Shown: positions 37,925-47,108 of the stretch, one piece after another | Layout: the number at the start of each line of letters is the position of its first letter | How positions within the stretch are numbered: the first letter of the stretch is position 1 | The notes under the pieces: model-generated | The model's input: the letters and a program-made list of their open reading frames with translations, nothing else | Told to the model about the DNA's origin: nothing | The model's database searches: none | Translations under genes and position numbers: made by a program | DNA from: a candidate division WOR-3 bacterium | GTDB taxonomy: Bacteria; Hydrothermota; Tepidihabitantia; Tepidihabitantales; Tepidihabitantaceae | Assembly (NCBI GenBank): GCA_039801085.1 | Contig: JBDRTY010000004.1 | Span: 1 to 64,000, forward strand | DNA length: 64,000 bases | Direction of reading: 5' to 3'

Positions 37925-38995
37925 ATGACTTCTGCCATATCAAAACTTGAGAACCGCTGTGAATCTTTGCGCCAGCGATGTGCTGAACTCGAAAAAATGC
38001 TCGCCGATCCTAATTTGCTCAATGACCCTACCCAATTACAGAAATTAACCCGAGAACACCGGCAACTGTGTGCAATACTAAAGCGCTATGAAAATTATCA
38101 TCGGCTGACGAAAGAACTGCAAGAAGCCGAAGAACTGTTAAAAAGTGCAACCGAACACGAAATCCGGGACCTTGCGGAAGCTGAAATTCAGACCCTTCAA
38201 GCCCGGCTGCGGGAGATCGTACTCGAACTGGAATGGCTTACTCAACCCCGTCCCCCCGAATGGGATAAAGGCTGTGTGGTGGAAATTCGTGCCGCCGCCG
38301 GTGGCGAAGAGGCTGCTCTCTTTGCAGCTGATCTTTTCCGCATGTATACCCGTTTCGCTGAACGCCACCACCTGCAGATTGAAGTACTAACCTCCCGCCC
38401 CAGCGATCTCAACGGCTTTCGGGAAGTGATCTTCGCTGTTGAAGGAGAAACGCCGTTCCGGTATTTCCGTTTTGAGAGTGGTGTTCACCGCGTCCAGCGG
38501 ATTCCGAAAACCGAAGCATCAGGCCGTATTCACACCTCAACCGTCACGGTGGCTGTTCTGCCGGAACAGGAAGAATCGGAACTGAAAATTAATCCTGATG
38601 ATATCAAAATGGAAACCTTCCGGGCTGGCGGACACGGCGGCCAGAATGTGAATAAAGTAAGTTCGGCAGTCCGACTAACTCATCTCCCAACTGGTATTAC
38701 TGTTGTCTGCCAGGACGAACGTTCCCAAGCCCGCAATCGCGCAAAAGCAATGAAAGTGCTTTTAGCCCGCTTGGGCGAAATTAAACGCCAGGAAGAAGCA
38801 AAAAAAACAACCGAAACCCGGCGTAAACAAATTGGCACGGGCGAACGAAGTGAAAAAATCCGGACCTATAACTTCCCCCAGAACCGGGTTACTGACCACC
38901 GGATTAACTTCTCGCTCTACAATCTTGAGGCTGTACTTGATGGTGAATTGGATCCTCTGCTGGCTGCATTGGAGAAAGCGGAGGCTGAACTGTGA
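37925..38995 (+). CDS. prfA: Peptide chain release factor 1
   Basis: The protein has 356 residues with an N-terminal coiled coil, the codon-recognition domain and the catalytic GGQ at residues 238-240 ([11 protein letters not shown]). The recognition segment [14 protein letters not shown] has the PxT-type tripeptide of RF1 (UAA/UAG) rather than SPF of RF2. The His before GGQ and the Asn after it differ from the common GAGGQHVN. It is followed by prmC, whose product methylates the Gln of GGQ; the two overlap by 4 nt (GTGA). Confidence 0.95.
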   Translation: MTSAISKLENRCESLRQRCAELEKMLADPNLLNDPTQLQKLTREHRQLCAILKRYENYHRLTKELQEAEELLKSATEHEIRDLAEAEIQTLQARLREIVLELEWLTQPRPPEWDKGCVVEIRAAAGGEEAALFAADLFRMYTRFAERHHLQIEVLTSRPSDLNGFREVIFAVEGETPFRYFRFESGVHRVQRIPKTEASGRIHTSTVTVAVLPEQEESELKINPDDIKMETFRAGGHGGQNVNKVSSAVRLTHLPTGITVVCQDERSQARNRAKAMKVLLARLGEIKRQEEAKKTTETRRKQIGTGERSEKIRTYNFPQNRVTDHRINFSLYNLEAVLDGELDPLLAALEKAEAEL

Positions 38996-39840
38996 AAACT
39001 GCACTCCGTACCTCGCACCTCCATTCACTCGCTCAACTCGTCCGCAATGCCTGCCACCTCATCCCCCGCGATGATGCCGAATATCTAGCCATGAGTTTTT
39101 TCTCTCTGAAAAGGAGTGAAATTTATCTGTCTCCAAAACCCGTCTCGCCGGAAATCACTCGCAACTTCTGGGCACTCGTAAAAAGAGCTGCCCGAGGTGA
39201 GCCACTGCAGTACCTCACCAATTCCGCACCATTTTTAAATCTCGATCTTTATGTTGACCCGCGAGTATTCATCCCCCGCCCCGAAACTGAGGAACTTGCA
39301 CTCCGGGCACAACAGATGATTCATAATCCTGAAGTCATTGTGGATTACGGTACCGGCTCAGGCTGCCTTGCGATCGCCCTTGCCCAGATGTTCCCCGCAG
39401 CCCGAATCTTTGGAATCGATATTTCCGCTCCTGCCCTTACCGTCGCCCGCCTCAACGTCCGACGTTACCGCCTAGAAAAGAGAATCCGCCTGATTCAAGC
39501 ACCGGCTTTGGATGTGCCACAATTGGAATTTCTGAAGAATAGCATTGACCTGCTGATTTCTAACCCGCCTTATGTACCGGAAAATCGCATCCCTGTTCTT
39601 GAACCCCGGGTTCGCAACCATGAACCCCTAATTGCCATCAACGGCGGCCCCAACGGCACAACGGTAATTAGAATGCTCCTCCAATCCGCCTCTGTCTATC
39701 TTCGCAAGAACGGACTTTTGGCACTGGAAATTGACGAAACTCAAGACAGTTTTGTCACCAAAATGCTCCCGGCAGCCCGTATCAAAACTGATCTTGCCGG
39801 TAAAATTCGTTACGCCTTCTGGCATAAAGGAGGGTTATGA
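38992..39840 (+). CDS. prmC: Release factor glutamine methyltransferase
   Basis: The protein has 282 residues: a helical N-terminal domain and a Rossmann methyltransferase domain with [15 protein letters not shown] and the catalytic NPPY at residues 191-194. IPRPETEEL is the usual family segment before the SAM site. It N5-methylates the GGQ glutamine of release factors; the neighbour prfA is a direct substrate. The start is GTG overlapping the prfA stop. Confidence 0.95.
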   Translation: MKTALRTSHLHSLAQLVRNACHLIPRDDAEYLAMSFFSLKRSEIYLSPKPVSPEITRNFWALVKRAARGEPLQYLTNSAPFLNLDLYVDPRVFIPRPETEELALRAQQMIHNPEVIVDYGTGSGCLAIALAQMFPAARIFGIDISAPALTVARLNVRRYRLEKRIRLIQAPALDVPQLEFLKNSIDLLISNPPYVPENRIPVLEPRVRNHEPLIAINGGPNGTTVIRMLLQSASVYLRKNGLLALEIDETQDSFVTKMLPAARIKTDLAGKIRYAFWHKGGL

Positions 39841-40679
39841 AAATCGGTCTTGTTGTTAACTGGAACAAGCCGCTGGCGGAGAATTTCATTCCCGGACTCG
39901 TGGCCGATCTCAGTCGTAAGAAAATGAGCGTTACATTTATTGATTCTCCGCCACCGAAATTAAAAATTGCCGGCGTTGACCACAGCCGTAAAATTGATGA
40001 TGTGGACCTGATCTTGGCCCTAGGCGGGGACGGCACTCTGCTCAGAGCAGTAAGACTTGCGGGTCGAAAGGGGAAACCGATCATGGGGGTCAATTTGGGC
40101 AGCCTTGGATTCCTCACTGAATTTTCACTCCCCGAGGCGCAAAGCGGAATCTCCGCTTTCCTTAATGGCAATTGTCTTATCGAGCAGCGGATACTCATTC
40201 AGGTAAAGTATGATCGCCGGTCTTCATTTGCGTTCAACGATTGCGCAATAAACATGGGAAAATCCGGACGGGTAATTGAAATCGCGGTAGAATACGGCAA
40301 CACATTTGTAAACAAATTTGCCGGCGACGGACTCATTATTGCAACACCAACCGGATCAACCGCCTATTCACTGGCTGCGGGGGGGCCGGTTGTCTATCCT
40401 ACTCTTTCGGCACTGGTGCTGACCCCGATCTGCCCGCATGCCCTTGCAGCCCGACCGATCGTTCTGCCGGTAGAACAGCCGGTCCGGCTCCGGCTTACGG
40501 GTAAATCACTGGATGCGATTCTGAATCTGGACGGTCAGGTGCGATGGCGGATAACACCGGAAAAGCCGGTCATAATCTCCCGGGCAGATTTCACAGTTCC
40601 ATTGGTAGTGCACAGGAAAAAAAGTTACTTTGAAATTCTGCGCACCAAGCTGAACTGGACCGGTTCCCGGCAGATTTGA
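39837..40679 (+). CDS. nadK: NAD kinase
   Basis: The protein has 280 residues with the GGDGT motif (LALGGDGTLLRAV, Asp65) and the NADP-binding segments GVNLGSLGFLTEF, FNDCAINMGKSGRV and FAGDGLIIATPTGSTAYSLAAGGP. It phosphorylates NAD to NADP. It overlaps prmC by 4 nt (ATGA). Confidence 0.97.
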   Translation: MKIGLVVNWNKPLAENFIPGLVADLSRKKMSVTFIDSPPPKLKIAGVDHSRKIDDVDLILALGGDGTLLRAVRLAGRKGKPIMGVNLGSLGFLTEFSLPEAQSGISAFLNGNCLIEQRILIQVKYDRRSSFAFNDCAINMGKSGRVIEIAVEYGNTFVNKFAGDGLIIATPTGSTAYSLAAGGPVVYPTLSALVLTPICPHALAARPIVLPVEQPVRLRLTGKSLDAILNLDGQVRWRITPEKPVIISRADFTVPLVVHRKKSYFEILRTKLNWTGSRQI

Positions 40680-41297
40680 ATGAACACCTCCTACAACCAT
40701 CACTCCCCCAATAATCATGTCAAAATCATCACCATTCCCAATATTTTAAGTATTTCCCGATTACTGTTTCTGCCGCTGATACTTTTCTTTCTACTGCAGC
40801 ACGAGTCAATTCTGGCAATTATCACTATGCTTGTATCATGGTCCACCGACGCACTAGACGGTTTTCTGGCACGACGCCTGAATCAGGTCTCTGACACTGG
40901 AAAGGTCCTTGACCACCTTGTTGACAAAATCTGGATTGCTGCGGTACTGGTTACACTGGTTTATTTGAGTGATCTCCCGCTCTACATTGCGGTCTCGGTG
41001 ATCATCCGCGATCTGCTCATCTTGGCGGGCAGTTTCATGCTGATGAAATTCCGCGGAAAACTGGTGTCCTCCGACGCCGTCGGAAAACTGACCGGCCTCG
41101 CCTTCGCTCTGCTGATTCTATATTATACCCTGAGCATAAATAACCGGTTGACCGGCGTTTACAGTTTTATATCCGATCTAGAAAGGTATAAATATTTTGT
41201 CAATCTCACCGTGCTCGTTCTCATCATCATCTCTTTTCTCAATTACCTCGTATTATTCCTCCGGATCATGCTCAAACTGCGTTTCCCTGGAGATTAA
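40680..41297 (+). CDS. CDP-alcohol phosphatidyltransferase (PgsA-like)
   Basis: The protein has 205 residues and about five or six membrane helices. It contains the complete CDP-OH-P motif, D-x2-D-G-x2-A-R-x8-G-x3-D-x3-D, in STDALDGFLARRLNQVSD followed by TGKVLDHLVD. Length and the start TIPNILSISRLLFLPLILF suit phosphatidylglycerophosphate synthase, the enzyme before PgpA (23216-22749), but other acceptors are possible. The ATG directly follows the nadK stop. Confidence 0.88.
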   Translation: MNTSYNHHSPNNHVKIITIPNILSISRLLFLPLILFFLLQHESILAIITMLVSWSTDALDGFLARRLNQVSDTGKVLDHLVDKIWIAAVLVTLVYLSDLPLYIAVSVIIRDLLILAGSFMLMKFRGKLVSSDAVGKLTGLAFALLILYYTLSINNRLTGVYSFISDLERYKYFVNLTVLVLIIISFLNYLVLFLRIMLKLRFPGD

Positions 41298-41313
41298 TCG
41301 TAAAAAACATTAA

Positions 41314-42414
41314 TTAAACGGTTTTGCGAGAAAACCGGCGACAGGCTTCGTCAAAGTATCGCAGAACCCTTGCCATTTCCGCTTTCGTAACCGGTGCCAT
41401 ATGGCCGATCCGCACAATCTTACCCCGCAACTCCGCCTGCCCATTCGAAAGAAGCACCTTCCGGACCTGTTTACAGTAATTAATAATTTTTGTTCCATCC
41501 ACCCCTTCAGGCATCCGGATAACAGTCAAGGCATTGGAAGGACGCTGAGGAAACAGCGTATAACCTTTTTTCTCAAGCTCCCTGCGGACAAAAGAGGCCA
41601 ATTCCGCCTTCTCCTGCCAGATTTTCTTAATTCCCCGCCGTGTCATCCGTGTCAGAGCGATATCCAGGGCATAAAAGAGTGAAATTGCCGGCGTCCATGG
41701 TGTCTGTCCCTTCTCGGCGAATTTCTTGTACTGCCTTAAATCGAAGTAATAACGGCTGTTTTTACATTTTTCCACCTGTGTCCACGCCTTCTCGCTCAGG
41801 GCGATAAAGGCAAGCCCTGGTGGACAGGCGAAACCCTTCTGTGACCCGCCGATTACCACATCCACATGCCAAGCGTCCATCTGCAGTTCATCCACCCCCA
41901 GTCCGGCGATGGCATCGACAATTAAAATTCGATTCAAGCGGTAGCAGATTTCCCCGAATGCCCTAATGTCGTTAGTGACCCCGGTGGAAGTTTCGGTCAG
42001 GGTTGCAAATACACACTTGGTAGCGTCATTGCTTTTCAACTTGCGTTCGAGCTCCTCGGGTGGAATCGCTTCCCCATAAGGCCGCGCCAGCTCATCGACA
42101 TAGGCACCGAAACGGAAATTAATCTCCCGCCAGCGCTCGCCGAATTTACCGGCGTGAGTGACAATCACACGATCTCCCGGACTGACCAGATTGACGACTG
42201 CTGCCTCCATTGCTCCGGTCCCGGACGATGTCAGAACGTAAACCGGCTGATTGGTCAAAAAGATTTGTTGTAACCTCTTGACCACCGCCGTCAGCAGCTT
42301 TCCGAAGAGCTCCTCGCGGTGATACACCAGTTCCCGGTCCAGTGCCTTCAGATAGGCTTTGGGAACCGCAACCGGTCCCGGAGTCCAGAGTCTATATTGG
42401 GGTTTAATCACCAT
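41314..42414 (-). CDS. Class V aminotransferase (serine-pyruvate/alanine-glyoxylate type)
   Basis: The protein has 366 residues and fold type I PLP-enzyme features: TPGPVAVP at the N-terminus, LTSSGTGAMEAAVVNLVSPG, IVDAIAGLGVDELQMD and the PLP-lysine site GGSQKGFACPPGLAF. Substrates may be serine, alanine or glyoxylate; a role as serine/aspartate aminotransferase is possible. The ATG at 42414 was chosen because AAGGAG lies 7 nt upstream and the TPGP motif follows at once; the longer frame would run deep into thiC. It overlaps thiC by 11 nt. Confidence 0.9.
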   Translation of the reverse strand: MVIKPQYRLWTPGPVAVPKAYLKALDRELVYHREELFGKLLTAVVKRLQQIFLTNQPVYVLTSSGTGAMEAAVVNLVSPGDRVIVTHAGKFGERWREINFRFGAYVDELARPYGEAIPPEELERKLKSNDATKCVFATLTETSTGVTNDIRAFGEICYRLNRILIVDAIAGLGVDELQMDAWHVDVVIGGSQKGFACPPGLAFIALSEKAWTQVEKCKNSRYYFDLRQYKKFAEKGQTPWTPAISLFYALDIALTRMTRRGIKKIWQEKAELASFVRRELEKKGYTLFPQRPSNALTVIRMPEGVDGTKIINYCKQVRKVLLSNGQAELRGKIVRIGHMAPVTKAEMARVLRYFDEACRRFSRKTV

Positions 42415-43657
42415 ATAAAGTCTCCTTTGTTTTTTTAACCGCACAGAATTCTCCACACATCGTGCACACCCCTTTGGTGCGCGAAGGTTGAATTGAATAA
42501 ATTCCTCGCGCCCGATCGGGGTCAATACAGGAGTTAATCATCGCATCCCAGTTAAGTTCCTTCCGGAAACGGGAAATCCGGTGATCCCATTCAATGGCAC
42601 CGGGATGCTTCCGCGCAATATCAGCTGCATGCGCTGCAATCCGAGCAGCAATTACTCCTTCCCGCACGTCTTCAACATCTGGCAATCCAAGATGCTCTGA
42701 TGGTGTGACATAGCAAAGAAAATCCGCACCGTACCAGGCAGCCAGTGCACCACCAATTGCCCCGTTAATGTGATCATAACCGCAGGCAACATCGGTCACA
42801 AGTGGTCCCAGCACATAAAATGGTGCCCGGTCACAAATCACCTTCTCCAGCCGGATATTTGCTTCAATCTGATCGAGAGGAATATGTCCTGGCCCCTCAA
42901 CCATGACTGATACACCGGCAGCCCGCGCCCGCTGGACTAGCTCACCAATGGTTACCAGTTCGCGGATTTGAGCCTCATCGGTAGCGTCCGCCAACGCCCC
43001 CGGGCGCAGTCCATCTCCCAAAGATAGGGTAGCGGAGTAATCTTTAGCCAGATCCAGCAGTTCATCATAATATTCATACAACGGATTTTCCCGTCCCTGA
43101 TAGCGCATCCACTCAACCATCATCACCCCACCCCGACTGACAATTCCGCATAACCTGGGGCGATCCCGGAGCGTTTCGATATTTTTACTCGTCACCCCGC
43201 AGTGCACGGTAATGAAATCGACTCCATCCTCCAGATGTTTTTCAATCACCCGGAAGATATCCCTGACCCGGGCTTCCCGGAAGCTCCGCCGGCGCTTTCT
43301 CATCTCCAATGCAACCTGATAAATCGGCACTGTTCCCACTGGTACCGTGGCATTCCTGAGCACCTCTCGGCGAATAACATCTACCTCTCCGCCGACCGAC
43401 AGATCCATAACCGTGTCCGCACCGGCAGCAATTGCCACTCGCAGTTTTTCCAGCTCCAGTTCCACATCCACCCGGTCAGGTGATGTGCCGATATTAGCAT
43501 TCACCTTGACCCTGGTTTTCTCTCCCACTGCCAACGGTCTGATGCGCCGCCGGCGGTTTTTCAGCAGAATAACCCATCCGGTCCGGATCAGATTCTTCAG
43601 CTCCCGCGGTGTTAAACCCTCGCTCTTTGCAACCTCTTTAATGATCTCATCCTTCAA
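42404..43657 (-). CDS. thiC: Phosphomethylpyrimidine synthase ThiC, TTG start
   Basis: The protein has 417 residues. It is the radical SAM enzyme that converts aminoimidazole ribotide to the thiamine pyrimidine. Seen are KVNANIGTSPDRVDVELEL, GADTVMDLSVGG, NATVPVGTVPIYQVA, EGPGHIPLDQIEANI and the C-terminal cluster motif CTMCGEFCAVK (CX2CX4C). The start is TTG at 43657, supported by GGAGGAG 7 nt upstream inside the end of the RicT-like gene; the ORF overlaps that gene by 11 nt. No TPP riboswitch is possible directly upstream because the region is coding. Confidence 0.95.
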   Translation of the reverse strand: MKDEIIKEVAKSEGLTPRELKNLIRTGWVILLKNRRRRIRPLAVGEKTRVKVNANIGTSPDRVDVELELEKLRVAIAAGADTVMDLSVGGEVDVIRREVLRNATVPVGTVPIYQVALEMRKRRRSFREARVRDIFRVIEKHLEDGVDFITVHCGVTSKNIETLRDRPRLCGIVSRGGVMMVEWMRYQGRENPLYEYYDELLDLAKDYSATLSLGDGLRPGALADATDEAQIRELVTIGELVQRARAAGVSVMVEGPGHIPLDQIEANIRLEKVICDRAPFYVLGPLVTDVACGYDHINGAIGGALAAWYGADFLCYVTPSEHLGLPDVEDVREGVIAARIAAHAADIARKHPGAIEWDHRISRFRKELNWDAMINSCIDPDRARGIYSIQPSRTKGVCTMCGEFCAVKKTKETLYGD

Positions 43658-44471
43658 TTTGCAACTCCTCCAATGCCATGGTTTTTTCATTACCGTTATC
43701 ATAACGAACTCTTAAACGCCGGGTCAGGGCATTAACTTCCACAACCACCCCCTCTCCCTCTGGCGTCTGGATACGATCACCAATATGGGGACAGCTGGCG
43801 ATCAGATCTTGATAAACACCCTCCTCATAACTTAAACAGCAGAGCAGCTTTCCGCACAAACCGGATATTTTGTTTGGTTCCACAAACAGATGCTGCTGCC
43901 GCGCCATACGCAGAGTAATCGGCTTCAGCTCCCGCAAAAACTGCTGACAGCAGACTACCCGTCCACAGATGCCCAGCCCGCCGATAAGTCTGGTGTGGTC
44001 CCGGATCCCGATTTGCTTGATCGCTACGCGGGTATTGAGGACGGAGGCGACCGCTTTATGCAGCATGCGGAAATTCAGCTTCTCGTCGGCAACGAAATAA
44101 AAACAGATCTTCTTCCGATCCAGACGCCAGTGCGCACCGACAACCTGCATCTTCAGGTTATATTCATCGCGCAACCGTAAAAACAGCTCAAGCGCCTGAC
44201 GGGTCTTTGCCTCCAGCTCGGTTTTCAATCTCATGTCCTCCTCCGTTGCCCGTCTCACCACAGTTCCCTCTGCCGTATACATACCAGCAGCTCGCTGCGC
44301 TACAATCCGACCAAGATCTTCTCCCTCTTCATCAGCAACAATCACCCATTCACCCGGGTGGAAATTGCCATCAGATGTAACTGCACACCAGTTTCTCTTA
44401 AAAAGGTTAAACTGCACCAAAACCATTTTCGGACTCTGCTTATCCCCCTGGCACCGATTCTCTGTTGCCAT
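43647..44471 (-). CDS. PSP1-domain protein, RicT/YaaT-like
   Basis: The protein has 274 residues. The PSP1 C-terminal domain spans about residues 60-170, followed by the Cys-rich segments GICGRVVCCQQFL and GLCGKLLCCLSYEEG, which in RicT help bind [4Fe-4S] clusters. The last 50 residues form a beta domain (GDRIQTPEGEGVVVEV). In Bacillus the Ric complex acts with RNase Y in mRNA maturation; the role here is inferred. Of several possible starts the ATG at 44471 has GGAG 7 nt upstream. Confidence 0.88.
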   Translation of the reverse strand: MATENRCQGDKQSPKMVLVQFNLFKRNWCAVTSDGNFHPGEWVIVADEEGEDLGRIVAQRAAGMYTAEGTVVRRATEEDMRLKTELEAKTRQALELFLRLRDEYNLKMQVVGAHWRLDRKKICFYFVADEKLNFRMLHKAVASVLNTRVAIKQIGIRDHTRLIGGLGICGRVVCCQQFLRELKPITLRMARQQHLFVEPNKISGLCGKLLCCLSYEEGVYQDLIASCPHIGDRIQTPEGEGVVVEVNALTRRLRVRYDNGNEKTMALEELQIEG

Positions 44472-44527
44472 TACTGATCTCCAGTTATCCGGTATTGCCA
44501 CCTGTGCCGCTTATCCCCATCCTGACA

Positions 44528-45799
44528 CTAATGATACAGATCCTGCTCCTCGGTTGTTAGCAGATGTTCCAGTCCGGTCTTGGGCTCCTCCGGGCTGTTC
44601 GTCCATGCCAGACGATAATTGCCATCACCGTGGATATCAATAAAAATGAAAGTAAGCCCAAGCTGATAGTAAAACCAGTACTCCCGTGGTTTAACCTCCA
44701 TCTCCATCGTTTTGCGTTCAATTGCATCAGGCTCCCCATACTTCACATATATTCTTCCCCGATCGGTTTTGATTCCCGGTGTCCGGGCAGTGGCAAACCT
44801 GCCCTCTACGGTCTCCATCCGCCGGACAAACTCGCTCAGATTATGCCGGGACCAGAACCAAGCGAGGTATGCCTCACGCCCTTCGGGGGAAAGACGGTTA
44901 TAGTACTCCAACTCCCGAGGAGTGGCGATATACTGCAGCTCCTGATAATACCTCTGTTCGCGCGGTGTCAGCTGGAGATGATACCTCTCTGCTCTCGGCT
45001 GACTAGTAACCGCTTCTACCAGATTGAAAATCACCCGGTTTTGAACCGAAAACGGATGATCTACCACCTCTACCACCAGTTCATACGAACCCGGGTTAAG
45101 ACTGTCAATGTTGATTTCCAGTGCCGTCGCACTGCGGCTGCCCGACTTGGGACGTTCGATCGGTGCTGAACGGACTATAGTATCATCCCCACCCCCGCTG
45201 ACCATATAATAGCGCAACTCGTAACTTCTGGTCTGGGGATTAAGACCGTAGGTTTCAAAATAGGCGTAAAGCTTCTGATTGCGACCGGCAACAAACCGGC
45301 GCCCCGGATTTGGTATCACTGCCAATGCCTGAGTCTGTGAATCTGCCAAGAGTGCATTCCCCAGCTGAATCGAACTGAGCATCAGCCGATCGCCAAATTG
45401 TGGAACAGTAATGGTATCGGTAACGGTTCCAGCATGCATGGAATCGGCAACTGATGTTCGGACCTCATAACTACCGGCAGGTGCAATGACACTGAACTGA
45501 TCAACAAATACCCGATGACTGACAATCGCCTCCTGGAAACTTCGTAGCCGTGCCCTTTTGATCAAAGTCCCCGATTCCGAAAACTGACGGTTGATGCCGT
45601 TAATGGAAAACTCAATCCGGAACGGTGCCACCAGCAGACTATCTACGGACTGAAAATTCAGCTCCCGGAAACCGATGCCGTAGTAAAACTCTATACGGAC
45701 CGAATCGGCAGTGTGACGAAAGACTGCCCAGTCAAAGTCAAAATGCAGTGTATCACCGAAAGCCGCCCAAAACAGCACCAGGTTTACCATTACTATCAT
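44528..45799 (-). CDS. GWxTD-domain exported protein, second of a tandem pair
   Basis: The protein has 423 residues with a signal peptide (MIVMVNLVLFWAAFGDTL), a beta-rich N-terminal half and a C-terminal GWxTD domain: YLAWFWSRHN, IKTDRGRIYVKYGEPDAIE and REYWFYYQLGLTFIFID. The domain is frequent in FCB-group bacteria and its function is not known. The first residues of the name-giving motif read GIKTD. The ATG at 45799 has GGAGG 5 nt upstream. It is a paralogue of the gene 2 nt upstream. Confidence 0.88.
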   Translation of the reverse strand: MIVMVNLVLFWAAFGDTLHFDFDWAVFRHTADSVRIEFYYGIGFRELNFQSVDSLLVAPFRIEFSINGINRQFSESGTLIKRARLRSFQEAIVSHRVFVDQFSVIAPAGSYEVRTSVADSMHAGTVTDTITVPQFGDRLMLSSIQLGNALLADSQTQALAVIPNPGRRFVAGRNQKLYAYFETYGLNPQTRSYELRYYMVSGGGDDTIVRSAPIERPKSGSRSATALEINIDSLNPGSYELVVEVVDHPFSVQNRVIFNLVEAVTSQPRAERYHLQLTPREQRYYQELQYIATPRELEYYNRLSPEGREAYLAWFWSRHNLSEFVRRMETVEGRFATARTPGIKTDRGRIYVKYGEPDAIERKTMEMEVKPREYWFYYQLGLTFIFIDIHGDGNYRLAWTNSPEEPKTGLEHLLTTEEQDLYH

Positions 45800-45801
45800 C
45801 A

Positions 45802-46965
45802 CTACCTCCACAAGACAAATTCACCGGAACCGAAACGGTCAACAAAAATAAAAGTGAGATTGCGTTGATAATAGTACCATACTTCCTCAGCCGGCCGGTC
45901 TATTTCAAACGGCCGGGACTCAACCTGGTCTGGAGGCCCGTAGAGCACATAAATTTTTCCCCGGTCACTCCGGTAACCCAAATCCCCCCGGCTGAAGTTC
46001 TGCTCGCAGTATTCAATCCGGTTAAAATACTCCTGCTCCCGCTCATTGACCGCGGTTGAGGGATTCGGGTCTTTATCCTGCCAGAATTCCTTCCACGCGG
46101 ACTGACGATCTGCCCGCACCGTCCGCTTTAACCTGCGAATCTCATCCTGAGAGGCAATATAGATCAGCTGTTCAACTCTGGCATTCCACGAACTGTCATC
46201 GTAGTAAAACGGCAGTTTAACCTCAAACTCTACTTCTCCATCCCCGTTACCGCTCAAAAGTCGGAATTCAGCGGTATATGTCCCGCTGCCCCAAAAACCG
46301 GAATCGGTTACCGGTAACCGTAACTCGGCAGTCAACCGGCCCGCATTAGGGCTTACGGCTGTCCGCACCCCATTCAACACCCGACTCCCCCTTTTAACCA
46401 GCCAGAGCACACTGTCCCCACAAGAAATTGCAGAACTGCCGGCAGGCACAAATTCTGCCTCAATTTCAATTGTATCATTCAGACCGTAAATCCGACTGGG
46501 GTTCGCCCGGCCGGATTTAAACAACCGTAAATGTCCCCCCCGTCCGTCCCCTTCAGGAATGAACCGGCTCACCGCCTGCCGCTCACTTAAACGGTCATAC
46601 ACACTCACCCGGACTGCGGCCGTCCCGCTGGGCAGAGAAAATCGAACTGCACCGCTGATGATCGAATCGGGATTCACCGTTGCGGAATAATCTGCCACCT
46701 GCACCTCATGTTCCCAGACATCTGCTGCCATCACCCGGCTGGACCGGTCCAGCGCTTCCATTGTCATCCGGTAACGGGCAGCAAAACCACTCCCGTTTCT
46801 TACAAACGTAAGTCCGGAATATGGAATTTCATAAAAAAAATCCATTACCCGTAAGCCACCGGTGTCCTCATAAACAGTATAATCGGCATTGATTTTAATA
46901 TTTCCTTGGAATACGGGCAGCACAATGCCTGATATCAGTATCCACGGCAGCAGTAAAACAATCAT
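45802..46965 (-). CDS. GWxTD-domain exported protein, first of a tandem pair
   Basis: The protein has 387 residues with an N-terminal hydrophobic segment (MIVLLLPWILISGIVLPVF), a beta-rich middle and a C-terminal GWxTD domain: WKEFWQDKDPNP, LGYRSDRGKIYVLYGPPDQVE and EEVWYYYQRNLTFIFVD. The domain signature is altered to GYRSD. It heads the operon GWxTD-GWxTD-ricT-like-thiC-aminotransferase, so an envelope protein pair is co-transcribed with housekeeping genes. A TTGACT-17-TAAAAT promoter gives a leader of about 7 nt. Confidence 0.88.
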   Translation of the reverse strand: MIVLLLPWILISGIVLPVFQGNIKINADYTVYEDTGGLRVMDFFYEIPYSGLTFVRNGSGFAARYRMTMEALDRSSRVMAADVWEHEVQVADYSATVNPDSIISGAVRFSLPSGTAAVRVSVYDRLSERQAVSRFIPEGDGRGGHLRLFKSGRANPSRIYGLNDTIEIEAEFVPAGSSAISCGDSVLWLVKRGSRVLNGVRTAVSPNAGRLTAELRLPVTDSGFWGSGTYTAEFRLLSGNGDGEVEFEVKLPFYYDDSSWNARVEQLIYIASQDEIRRLKRTVRADRQSAWKEFWQDKDPNPSTAVNEREQEYFNRIEYCEQNFSRGDLGYRSDRGKIYVLYGPPDQVESRPFEIDRPAEEVWYYYQRNLTFIFVDRFGSGEFVLWR

Positions 46966-46978
46966 TGTCCAGTCTTAA

Positions 46979-47007
46979 ATTTTACCCCTAAGATCTTTAA
47001 AAGTCAA
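46979..47007 (-). promoter_or_regulatory. Promoter of the GWxTD operon, very short leader
   Basis: TTGACT (47007-47002), 17 nt, TAAAAT (46984-46979), then 13 nt to the ATG at 46965. It is divergent from the glyS promoter. Confidence 0.6.
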
Positions 47008-47072
47008 GGAGTTTATCCTGCTGTCCAGCCTCTGTTAGCCGCAACCGGTTTAATCCCGTCATTCCCCTCTAA

Positions 47073-47102
47073 TTGACATCCAACTTAATCACAATATATT
47101 AT
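47073..47102 (+). promoter_or_regulatory. Leaderless-type promoter of glyS
   Basis: TTGACA (47073-47078) is followed by 18 nt and TATTAT (47097-47102), which ends 6 nt before the GTG at 47109. An overlapping TATATT at 47095-47100 gives a 16-nt spacer. No Shine-Dalgarno is seen. Confidence 0.7.
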
Positions 47103-47108
47103 AACACT

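Noticed and set aside
42415-42525. Extended N-terminus of the class V aminotransferase
   Set aside because: It would run through the Cys motif region of thiC in another frame; the ATG at 42414 has a strong Shine-Dalgarno and begins with the family motif.
43647-44000. TPP riboswitch upstream of thiC
   Set aside because: The region is the coding end of the RicT-like gene and I see no convincing THI-element conserved pairs; a covariance search would be needed to be certain.
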